From SIG440 sp045648205 (GTDB taxonomy: Bacteria > Bacillota > Clostridia > Monoglobales > Monoglobaceae): a stretch of DNA of 55,764 nucleotides. Under the pieces are notes generated by a model. It was not told where the DNA came from and made no database searches. It saw nothing but the letters and a program-made list of their open reading frames with translations. The stretch is from contig JAZRNM010000035.1 in assembly GCA_045648205.1 (NCBI GenBank), forward strand, positions 1-55,764, in the 5' to 3' direction. A program made the position numbers and the translations under genes. Each line of letters opens with the position of its first letter. Positions within the stretch are counted from its first letter, which is position 1. Of the stretch, positions 49,403 to 55,764 are shown piece by piece.

Positions 49403-49974
49403 TTTACATCATTCTCCTTTATTGATTTCATTAAATTTTCTATCTCAGCAATTGCATCCTCCAGAACATCGTTTATTATGATATAATCATACTTATCCTT
49501 TTGTTCAAGCTCTGCCTCTGCTGCTTTTATACGTTTTTCAATCTGCTCTTCCGTTTCACTGCCTCTGTTTCTCAATCGGTCATAGAGTGCACTCTCATCG
49601 GGTGGTGCAATGAAAACAGAAACCGCATCACTGCATTTTTCCATCACTTTCAGGGCTCCCTGAACCTCAATTTCAAGTATAACATCTTCGCCGCGATTAA
49701 GTTTCTCGTTCACCGCATCAATTGGCGTGCCATAATAGTTTCCGTTATAAACTGCCCATTCGAGGAATTTATCTTGCTCAATCATTTTTTCAAACTCATC
49801 ACGGGTTTTGAAAAAATAAGTCACACCTTCCGTGTCTTCTTCTCTTGGACAGCGGGTTGTTGCTGAAACTGACACCGAGATGTCATCCCGATGGGAAACC
49901 AAGGCTCTGCAAATTGTGCCTTTCCCAACTCCTGATGGTCCGGAAAGAATATAAAGAATGCCTTTATTCTTCAC
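49399..49974 (-). CDS. gmk: Guanylate kinase
   Basis: A 191-residue enzyme that phosphorylates GMP to GDP. Motifs: P-loop LSGPSGVGKGTICRAL near the N-terminus, SVSATTRCPREEDTEGVTYFF, the GMP-binding EWAVYNGNYYGTP, and VILEIEVQGA. Longer in-frame starts exist, but GTG 49974, seven bases after GGGAGAG, gives the normal N-terminus. It overlaps the end of remA by 11 bases. Confidence 0.96.
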   Translation of the reverse strand: MKNKGILYILSGPSGVGKGTICRALVSHRDDISVSVSATTRCPREEDTEGVTYFFKTRDEFEKMIEQDKFLEWAVYNGNYYGTPIDAVNEKLNRGEDVILEIEVQGALKVMEKCSDAVSVFIAPPDESALYDRLRNRGSETEEQIEKRIKAAEAELEQKDKYDYIIINDVLEDAIAEIENLMKSIKENDVK

Positions 49975-50248
49975 TTTCAATCTCTCCCTCATCCTTGCTG
50001 TCGGTAATATCTTCTTTAACTGCTGCACGGCCTGCTATGGTTTCGGTCTGGATTGCAGACAAAATAATATGGTCACTGTCGGTAATAATAACAGCTCTTG
50101 TCCTGCGTCCGCATGATGCATCAATCAAAAGACCTTTATCTCTTGCGTCCTGAACAATACGTTTTATTGGTGCAGATTCAGGGCTGACAATAGCAACAAC
50201 TCTGTCACCTGACACAATATTACCAAATCCAATGTTTATCAGTTTCAT
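49964..50248 (-). CDS. remA: Extracellular matrix regulator RemA (DUF370)
   Basis: 94 residues. The core NIGFGNIVSGDRVVAIVSPESAPIKRIVQDARDKGLLIDASCGRRTRAVIITDSDHIILSAIQ matches RemA/DUF370, a ring-forming DNA-binding protein that activates biofilm matrix genes in Bacillus. The final ~20 residues are an acidic tail that RemA usually lacks. It lies between yicC and gmk as in most Firmicutes. Whether it regulates matrix genes in this organism is unknown. Confidence 0.94.
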   Translation of the reverse strand: MKLINIGFGNIVSGDRVVAIVSPESAPIKRIVQDARDKGLLIDASCGRRTRAVIITDSDHIILSAIQTETIAGRAAVKEDITDSKDEGEIESEE

Positions 50249-50265
50249 AAATCATCTACCTCTCT

Positions 50266-50287
50266 GCCTGAAACTACACTTTCAGGC
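50266..50287 (-). other. Hairpin in the yicC-remA gap
   Basis: A perfect 8-bp stem, GCCTGAAA/TTTCAGGC, with a 6-base loop sits directly before the remA Shine-Dalgarno. There is no T tract, so it is not a terminator; it may affect processing or remA translation. Confidence 0.45.
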
Positions 50288-50303
50288 TTAAACTTTAGTA
50301 CTC

Positions 50304-51179
50304 TTATTCAATATTCTGAATTTGTTCCCTGATTTTCTCTATTTCAGATTTCATATCAACAATAATCTTTGAAATTTCAACATCATTTGCCTTTGAACCC
50401 ATAGTGTTGGTTTCACGGTTCATTTCCTGAATCATAAAATCAAGTTTCTTTCCAATCGGCTGGTCGGTTTTGATTGCCTTTCTGAATTCATTGATGTGAC
50501 TGGCAAGACGAACCGTCTCCTCACCAATATCTGTGCGTTCTGCAAAAATTGCAGCCTCTGTAACAATTCTTGTTTCTTCAACATTAACCGAGTCAAGAAC
50601 GTCCTTTATTTTTCTTTCCAGTCTTTCTCTGTATTCTGTGACAATCTCAGGATACCTTTTTTCAACAGCCTTCAGATTGAATTCGAGTGCATCAAGATGC
50701 TCGCAAATGTCGGTTTCCAGACTTTTGCCCTCATTAATGCGGGTATTGACAAAATCTTCAGCCGCTTCTGCAAATACATCTGTAATCACTTTTGTAATAT
50801 ATTCTTCATCATTTTCTTCAGTCTCAATTTTGAAAATATCGTGATACTGCGAAAGTGTTGAAATCTTTACATCATTTTCAAGGCCAAGCTCCGTAAGTGC
50901 ATTAAGTGCAGAAATATAATTTTCAGCAACGGCGCGGTCAAGGGTTATACTTTTATCCGTTCCATCTATCCTTTCAACAGAAACAAAAATTTCAACCTTT
51001 CCGCGAGAAATGTACTTTGATGCAGCCTGACGGATTTTGTCTTCCACAAAGTAATAATACTTGGGAACACGTATTGCAAGGTCGAGATATCTGTGATTAA
51101 CCGACTTGAGATTGACCTTTATGTTGAATTGGTCAACGGTCTTTTCGGCTCTCCCGAAACCTGTCATACTTTTAAGCAT
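50304..51179 (-). CDS. yicC: YicC-family endoribonuclease
   Basis: 291 residues. LKSMTGFGRAEKTVDQF starts the family, and the C-terminal DUF1732 block is GKKLDFMIQEMNRETNTMGSKANDVEIS. The E. coli homologue is an endoribonuclease acting on mRNA and sRNA. GGGAGG lies before the ATG at 51179; the longer open frame upstream includes the leader. It is the first gene of the 16-gene minus-strand operon. Confidence 0.94.
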   Translation of the reverse strand: MLKSMTGFGRAEKTVDQFNIKVNLKSVNHRYLDLAIRVPKYYYFVEDKIRQAASKYISRGKVEIFVSVERIDGTDKSITLDRAVAENYISALNALTELGLENDVKISTLSQYHDIFKIETEENDEEYITKVITDVFAEAAEDFVNTRINEGKSLETDICEHLDALEFNLKAVEKRYPEIVTEYRERLERKIKDVLDSVNVEETRIVTEAAIFAERTDIGEETVRLASHINEFRKAIKTDQPIGKKLDFMIQEMNRETNTMGSKANDVEISKIIVDMKSEIEKIREQIQNIE

Positions 51180-51239
51180 AAAACAAACCTCCCATACCCG
51201 AATCCGCCAAAACACAGACTCCAAGTAATACTAAAAATA

Positions 51240-51268
51240 AGTATATCACATATTTCCAAAAAAATCAA
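51240..51268 (-). promoter_or_regulatory. Sigma-A promoter of the yicC-to-thiN operon
   Basis: On the minus strand, TTGATT (51268-51263) and TATACT (51245-51240) are 17 bp apart. The rqcH promoter begins nine bases away on the other strand, so the two divergent units could influence one another. Confidence 0.75.
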
Positions 51269-51276
51269 ATAAATAT

Positions 51277-51305
51277 TTGAAAAAATTCAACTTTTGGTGT
51301 ATACT
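51277..51305 (+). promoter_or_regulatory. Sigma-A promoter of rqcH
   Basis: TTGAAA (51277-51282) and TATACT (51300-51305) are separated by 17 bp. Confidence 0.75.
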
Positions 51306-51376
51306 GTTTAAATAGAGATTTATTCTTTTGATTTTGATTGTTTTCTTTAACATAAAACAGAAAGGTAGTAAAAATT

Positions 51377-53137
51377 ATGGCATTTGATGGTTTCGTAACT
51401 CACAGTATTGTGAAGGAGCTTTCTTCTCTTCTGCTCCTTGGAAAAATTGATAAAATTCATCAGCCTGAAAAGGATGAGATTATTATATCCGTGCGAACAC
51501 ATAATGGCACATTTAAGCTATTGTTCTCTGCCACAACCTCAAATCCACGACTTCATTTGACCGAAGCGAGTCGACAAAACCCCATCAGCGCCCCTCTTTT
51601 TTGTATGATTTTGAGAAAACACCTCACCGGTGGAAAAATTGTTGCCATAACCCAACACGGCTTTGACCGGGTTGTTAAATTTGATATTGAATGCTACAAC
51701 GAAATGGGAGACCTGACACAAAAAAGTCTGATTATTGAGATTATGGGCAGACACAGCAATATTATACTGATTCAGGATGATAACAAGATAATCGACAGTA
51801 TAAAGCATGTGGACTTCACAACAAGTGCCGTTCGCCAGATTTTGCCGGGATTGTTTTATGAATACCCACCTGCACAGGATAAAACTGAACCCCAAAACAT
51901 CACCCATTCGTATCTCACCGAAAAAATTCTGAGTGCTGGACAAGATATGCCACTTGACAAAGTACTTCTTTCCGAAATTATAGGGATGAGTCCTCTTATG
52001 GCACGGGAACTGATATTCCGGTTTTCCGGAGACACTAGGGCGTTGGCAAGCAGCGTTGATGCTGAAAAGTTCTCCCGTTATGCTATTGATTTTATCCTGA
52101 CATCAGAAACCGAAAAACCCTCTGTCGTAAAAGAATTTGAAACAAACAAACCCGTTGCCTTCTCTTGCGTTGAACTTACACAATATAGGGACTTGGGAAA
52201 AATAATCTTGTGTGAATCTATAAGTCACGCAACAGAAGAATTCTTTTCTTCACGGGACTTGCATGACCGATTGAGTCAAAAAGCTGCGAGCACTCTCAAA
52301 ATAATTAACAACAATATTGAACGTTGTAACAAAAAAATTGCCATTCACAACGACATCATTGAAAAATCTCAAAATCGTGAAAAATACAAAGTGTATGGTG
52401 ATTTGTTGACCGCAAATCTTTATCAGATTCGACCAAATACCGAAAATATTGTGGTGCAAAACTATTATACAGAAAATATGGATGAAATCAACATTCCACT
52501 GAAACCTGAGCTTTCACCATCAAGAAACGCACAGCGGTATTACAAGCTCTACTCCAAGGCAAAAACTGCAGAGGAACATTCAAAAACACAGCTTGAGGAT
52601 GCCAAAAATGAAAAAGCATATCTTGAAACTGTTCTTGACTCTGTTACACGTGCTTCAAGTTATGCTGATATTTCCGAGATACGGGATGAGCTTGCGGATG
52701 GCGGTTATATTGCAATTCAGAATTCCAAAAAGAAAAAGGTTCGTCAAAAGACGAAGCCCATTGAATTTTTATCTTCAGATGGATACACAATTTTAGTTGG
52801 CAGAAATAATATCCAAAATGATGAATTGACAATCCGCACGGCATATTCAACCGATATGTGGCTTCATACAAAAAACATTCCCGGCTCTCACGTCATCATA
52901 AGGACAAATGGACAAGGTGAAGTTCCCGACAACACTCTGGTTGAAGCCGCAACAATTGCTGCATACTTCAGCAAAGCCCAGAAGGCAACGGGAGTTCCCG
53001 TGGACTACACTCTTATAAAAAACATACGAAAGCCTAATGGTTCAAAACCTGGTTTTGTGATTTATGAAACAAACTACACGGTATACGTAAACCCTGACGA
53101 AAAAACAGTTGAAAAACTTCGCAAAACAGAAATATAA
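51377..53137 (+). CDS. rqcH: Ribosome quality-control factor RqcH (NFACT family)
   Basis: 586 residues. The NFACT-N domain (about 1-190) begins MAFDGFVTHSIVKELSSLLLLGKIDKIHQPEKDEI. Helix-hairpin-helix and coiled-coil parts follow (about 195-430), then the NFACT-R/DUF814 domain with TIRTAYSTDMWLHTKNIPGSHVIIRT (around 485-510). RqcH recruits tRNA-Ala to stalled 50S subunits and adds alanine tails that mark the incomplete chain for degradation. Older annotations call it fibronectin-binding protein. It is monocistronic, divergent from yicC. Confidence 0.95.
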   Translation: MAFDGFVTHSIVKELSSLLLLGKIDKIHQPEKDEIIISVRTHNGTFKLLFSATTSNPRLHLTEASRQNPISAPLFCMILRKHLTGGKIVAITQHGFDRVVKFDIECYNEMGDLTQKSLIIEIMGRHSNIILIQDDNKIIDSIKHVDFTTSAVRQILPGLFYEYPPAQDKTEPQNITHSYLTEKILSAGQDMPLDKVLLSEIIGMSPLMARELIFRFSGDTRALASSVDAEKFSRYAIDFILTSETEKPSVVKEFETNKPVAFSCVELTQYRDLGKIILCESISHATEEFFSSRDLHDRLSQKAASTLKIINNNIERCNKKIAIHNDIIEKSQNREKYKVYGDLLTANLYQIRPNTENIVVQNYYTENMDEINIPLKPELSPSRNAQRYYKLYSKAKTAEEHSKTQLEDAKNEKAYLETVLDSVTRASSYADISEIRDELADGGYIAIQNSKKKKVRQKTKPIEFLSSDGYTILVGRNNIQNDELTIRTAYSTDMWLHTKNIPGSHVIIRTNGQGEVPDNTLVEAATIAAYFSKAQKATGVPVDYTLIKNIRKPNGSKPGFVIYETNYTVYVNPDEKTVEKLRKTEI

Positions 53138-53167
53138 AAAAATCCACTCTTTCGAGTGGATTTTTTA
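53137..53167 (+). terminator. Terminator after rqcH
   Basis: AAATCCACTC/GAGTGGATTT with loop TTTC is followed by T. The A tract on the left means it may also stop leftward transcripts from the YhcH-family gene. Confidence 0.88.
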
Positions 53168-53173
53168 TTAGCC

Positions 53174-53623
53174 TTAGTCAATCTTGATTTTTACAACAAT
53201 CTTTTTAACGTGGCAGACTTCTTTGTGAGCTCTTGAAGGTGCGTGTGCATCATCAGGATAAAGAATTGCAAAATTTCCCGCAGGCATATCGAGAACCACC
53301 GGCTCCTCTGCGCTCAACAACATATAGTCGCCGTCTTTTTCATATTCCTTTGTAATTGTGCAATCCTTAATGTTTTTCCAATACAAATCTTCGTGTCCCT
53401 CAAGAACATACTGCAGGTCAATGTAATCCTTGTGTGCTTCATAAACGCCTTCTGTCAATGTGTCATATTCACCGACATTTGCATATACATTTTCACCATC
53501 AATAACGTGTTTACCCTTTTCAACACCATTTTTTTGCGCTTCAATAATGAAGTCAAAAGCTTTTTTGAATTTGTCACCCAGCCCTGCGTAAATTTCCTTG
53601 TTTTCAATCAAATCATAAATCAT
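53174..53623 (-). CDS. YhcH/YjgK/YiaL (DUF386) family protein
   Basis: A 149-residue cupin-fold protein of the family once called beta-galactosidase subunit beta. Features are HVIDGENVYANVGEYDT, EAHKDYIDLQYVLEGHEDLYW (metal-binding His/Asp) and FAILYPDDAHAPSRA. Relatives act on, or sit beside, sialic-acid and other sugar catabolism genes, possibly as anomerases. No such genes are adjacent here, so the sugar is unknown. It converges with rqcH and lies downstream of the SLH gene. Confidence 0.9.
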   Translation of the reverse strand: MIYDLIENKEIYAGLGDKFKKAFDFIIEAQKNGVEKGKHVIDGENVYANVGEYDTLTEGVYEAHKDYIDLQYVLEGHEDLYWKNIKDCTITKEYEKDGDYMLLSAEEPVVLDMPAGNFAILYPDDAHAPSRAHKEVCHVKKIVVKIKID

Positions 53624-53652
53624 AATTTTTCTCCTTTTTGTGAAAAATCTGT

Positions 53653-53691
53653 AAAAATAGCCTCTCTCAGCTGGGAGAGGCTATTTTTTTG
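53653..53691. terminator. Bidirectional terminator between the SLH and YhcH-family genes
   Basis: AAAATAGCCTCTC pairs with GAGAGGCTATTTT around a loop. There is a T run on each strand's 3' side. It ends the SLH transcript, leaving the YhcH-family gene with its own promoter. Confidence 0.88.
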
Positions 53692-53702
53692 TTGCTTAAA
53701 AA

Positions 53703-55475
53703 TTATTTTTCAAAAACAGTCCAGTCTCTGTTTTCTGTAAGCTGTGTCCATGTTTCGTACACACCATCTTCACGAGCATATTCGTGACTGTTTGCAGCTT
53801 CCTGGATTGCAATGTAATACCAAGCACTTTCATCGCTATTGTCGGTCCATACCTTCATATCATCAAGCATTGCATCCACTGTTTTTGGATTACGGTTTAC
53901 AACTCTGTTTATCAAAGTAACCGCTTCTGCACGAGTGATGAATACATCAGGACGGAAAGTATAATCTTCATAACCTGTTATCCAGCCATATGATACTGCC
54001 TCAAGAATATATTTTTCTGCCCAGTGGAAGCTGATATCAGAGAATTTGTTTTCACTCATAGTGTTTGTTTCGTCAAATCTTGCACAGATGGTTGTGAATT
54101 CTGCACGTGTGATGTATTCGTCCGGAACAAACTCATCCGCATAACGTCCGTTAACAACACCTGCATTTGCCATTGTCGAAATCGCCGTGTTGAACCAGTC
54201 GCCTTCATTTACATCAACAAAAACATTTTCTTTTGTGAGGTACTTGTCACGAACTTCATCTTTGAGGAGTCTGAAGAAAATTGTAGCAACCTCTGCACGT
54301 GTAATGTTTGTTTCAGGACGGATTGTTCCATCAGTGTAACCATTTATATATGCAAAGTGGTCTTCACCATTGAGCATTTCAGGAACAGGATGTACCTCAA
54401 CCGGCTCATCACCCTCAACTAATTTCCAAGCTGCATAAACAGTAACAGCATCAGTCATTTTAATAGAATCAATCTTTTTGGTGAGTTCCTTGTCAGCATA
54501 CCAACCATCAAAAATATAACCATCTTTTTCAGGAACTTTATCAAGAATAACCGTCTTGCCTTCTGTATGAGTCTCTGCTTTATATTCTGTTCCGCCGTTT
54601 GAATCATAGGTCAATGTATATATTTTTGCACCGCTACTGCTACCGCCACCGCTTACTGAAGATGAAGCATTATTAACAGTTGCTGGTGTTACAACAAAAT
54701 CATATTTAACATATCTGTCGCCTTCATTAAAGTTAAGCTTTGTATATGACTTAGCTTCAATTGTTGGAGCAGCATCGTTATAGTTTGCTATATCAAAACT
54801 ACCGGTTATATTTCCATAATTAACCACCTGCAAGCCGGAATATTCAAGAGTGATTTTCTTAGGAAGTTCTCCTGCTGCACCCGGTTTGCCTGATATGTCG
54901 TCAATAGTCAAGCCGCTTTTAACAGAGATAGTTGACTTCACACCAACAACATTTCCATTGGAAATGGATTCCACTCTTGGTGCGTTTTCAACAAAAATGT
55001 CCTGGTTTTGAATTTCAGTGCCGCTTCCATCATAAAACTTAAAACCGGTCATTCCCCCTGTTGTCAAAGAACCTGGTGCTACTTCAAGAACATTGTTCCA
55101 ACCAGCATTTATAACAAACTGACCTGAAACCGCTCTGTTTTTAATGGTGTTATAGTAATCACCGATTTTCAAAACACCCGCTTCAACAAGTGCTTTAACA
55201 TTTGTCATATCAAGTTCTGCGATAACATCTACAGTAGCTCCTGTATTAGCAGTAAGTGAAGATGCATAACTCGTTGCAGGAGCAGAATTTAATTTAACCT
55301 TAATAGCAACTGGTACATTAACACTAAAAGCATTACTAATAGTTATAGCATCATCCGGTTTAAAAAACTGATCTCTAAACAATTCTAAGTCATTAACTGC
55401 CGCAGCATTAACACAACAAATGCTGCTCATAACAAGTGTCAAAACAAGAACTAAAGATAATAGTACTTTTTTCAT
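53703..55475 (-). CDS. SLH-anchored surface protein with an InlB-type repeat
   Basis: 590 residues. Signal peptide 1-25 (MKKVLLSLVLVLTLVMSS...). Residues 30-270 are a Thr/Asn/Val-rich region of unknown fold. A Ser/Gly linker is followed by a Flg_new/InlB B-repeat (about 285-352, YDSNGGTEYKA...GYIFDGWYADKELTKKI...VTVYAAWK). Three SLH domains come next (368-412, 417-467, 478-530), with INGYTDGTIRPETNITRAE and GYEDYTFRPDVFITRAE. SLH domains bind pyruvylated wall polymer, so the N-terminal part is displayed outside. GAGGAGG sets the ATG at 55475, although the frame is open 25 codons further. It is transcribed alone from a consensus promoter. Confidence 0.92.
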   Translation of the reverse strand: MKKVLLSLVLVLTLVMSSICCVNAAAVNDLELFRDQFFKPDDAITISNAFSVNVPVAIKVKLNSAPATSYASSLTANTGATVDVIAELDMTNVKALVEAGVLKIGDYYNTIKNRAVSGQFVINAGWNNVLEVAPGSLTTGGMTGFKFYDGSGTEIQNQDIFVENAPRVESISNGNVVGVKSTISVKSGLTIDDISGKPGAAGELPKKITLEYSGLQVVNYGNITGSFDIANYNDAAPTIEAKSYTKLNFNEGDRYVKYDFVVTPATVNNASSSVSGGGSSSGAKIYTLTYDSNGGTEYKAETHTEGKTVILDKVPEKDGYIFDGWYADKELTKKIDSIKMTDAVTVYAAWKLVEGDEPVEVHPVPEMLNGEDHFAYINGYTDGTIRPETNITRAEVATIFFRLLKDEVRDKYLTKENVFVDVNEGDWFNTAISTMANAGVVNGRYADEFVPDEYITRAEFTTICARFDETNTMSENKFSDISFHWAEKYILEAVSYGWITGYEDYTFRPDVFITRAEAVTLINRVVNRNPKTVDAMLDDMKVWTDNSDESAWYYIAIQEAANSHEYAREDGVYETWTQLTENRDWTVFEK

Positions 55476-55521
55476 TTTCTTTTCCTCCTCGAAAGAATAA
55501 AATACAATTATAATTACAGTA

Positions 55522-55550
55522 ATGATACCACAATATTTCTTACGTGTCAA
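55522..55550 (-). promoter_or_regulatory. Consensus sigma-A promoter of the SLH/InlB-repeat gene
   Basis: On the minus strand, TTGACA (55550-55545) and TATCAT (55527-55522) are separated by 17 bp, giving a leader of about 40 bases. Confidence 0.8.
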
Positions 55551-55614
55551 TAATTACATTAGATACTTTTTTGAAAAAAATTCGTAAAACTTACAAATAT
55601 TTTTTAATTTACCC

Positions 55615-55643
55615 TTGACACAGCGAATAATTTATGCTACAAT
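55615..55643 (+). promoter_or_regulatory. Sigma-A promoter of tRNA-Ser
   Basis: TTGACA (55615-55620) and TACAAT (55638-55643) are 17 bp apart, about 25 bases before the mature tRNA 5' end. Confidence 0.85.
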
Positions 55644-55674
55644 ATCAAAGTCGCACAGATGATGTGACAAAAAC

Positions 55675-55758
55675 GGAGAGGTGTCCGAGTGGTTTAAGGA
55701 GCTAGTCTTGAAAACTAGTGATGCGAAAGCACCCAGAGTTCGAATCTCTGCCTCTCCG
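55675..55758 (+). tRNA. tRNA-Ser (anticodon TGA)
   Basis: The acceptor stem GGAGAGG (55675-55681) pairs with CCTCTCC (55751-55757), with discriminator G at 55758. The anticodon arm CTAGT-CTTGAAA-ACTAG gives anticodon TGA. The long variable arm (GATGCGAAAGCAC) is the class II hallmark of serine tRNAs, and the T loop is GTTCGAATC. CCA is not encoded; a T run follows at the window's end, so it may be terminated there. Confidence 0.97.
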
Positions 55759-55764
55759 TTTTTT

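Overview
The window is AT-rich DNA from a spore-forming member of the Clostridia (low-GC Firmicutes). Three kinds of evidence support this. It carries the sporulation genes spoIIID, spoIVFB and ytxC. It carries the conserved Firmicutes block yicC-remA-gmk-rpoZ-priA-def-fmt-yugP-rsmB-rlmN-stp-prkC-rsgA-rpe-thiN. It also has strong Shine-Dalgarno sites, near-consensus sigma-A promoters and S-layer homology (SLH) proteins. The species cannot be named from the sequence. There is no phage, insertion sequence, integron or CRISPR array, and no gene-free stretch longer than 300 bases.

Left part (1-24.1 kb, almost all plus strand): the end of a sugar-binding lipoprotein/periplasmic-type gene; xpt; an FAD/Rieske oxidoreductase; a TPP riboswitch with terminator ahead of thiT; spoIIID; a small Cys-rich protein (minus strand); a C_GCAxxG_C_C protein; a four-gene efflux/export operon (double adaptor, ABC ATPase, FtsX-type permease, SLH protein); a CobW GTPase with a tandem His/Cys repeat; a cyclase; a sodium symporter; a phosphatase, DUF4430-like lipoprotein and CobW-like fusion protein; asnB, a HAD phosphatase and a pseudouridine synthase; HPr; and uvrC, a DUF6873-like gene and ytxC.

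Middle part (24.1-35.1 kb): a tyrosine recombinase with a hairpin leader; L-lactate dehydrogenase; a divergent AraC regulator/GH127 arabinofuranosidase pair with overlapping face-to-face promoters; rplU-rpmA-obg; the two-gene TIGR03960/TIGR03936 radical SAM unit; and a miniature spoIVFA-like gene overlapping spoIVFB.

Right part (35.1-55.8 kb): one long minus-strand operon of 16 genes, running from a promoter near 51.25 kb to 35.1 kb. It links nucleotide metabolism, replication restart, N-terminal formyl-Met processing, rRNA methylation, a Ser/Thr kinase/phosphatase pair, ribosome assembly and thiamine diphosphate synthesis, and it ends in a secreted repeat protein. Divergent to it is rqcH. 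A YhcH-family gene, an SLH/InlB-repeat surface protein and tRNA-Ser(TGA) close the window.

Thiamine is handled at two sites: uptake by ThiT under TPP control, and pyrophosphorylation by ThiN in the long operon. The best candidate for a poorly described system is the 5.2-11.3 kb operon. In it a duplicated, nearly hairpin-less MacA-type adaptor with a Met/Gly-rich tail is co-transcribed with a MacB-type transporter and a wall-anchored SLH protein.
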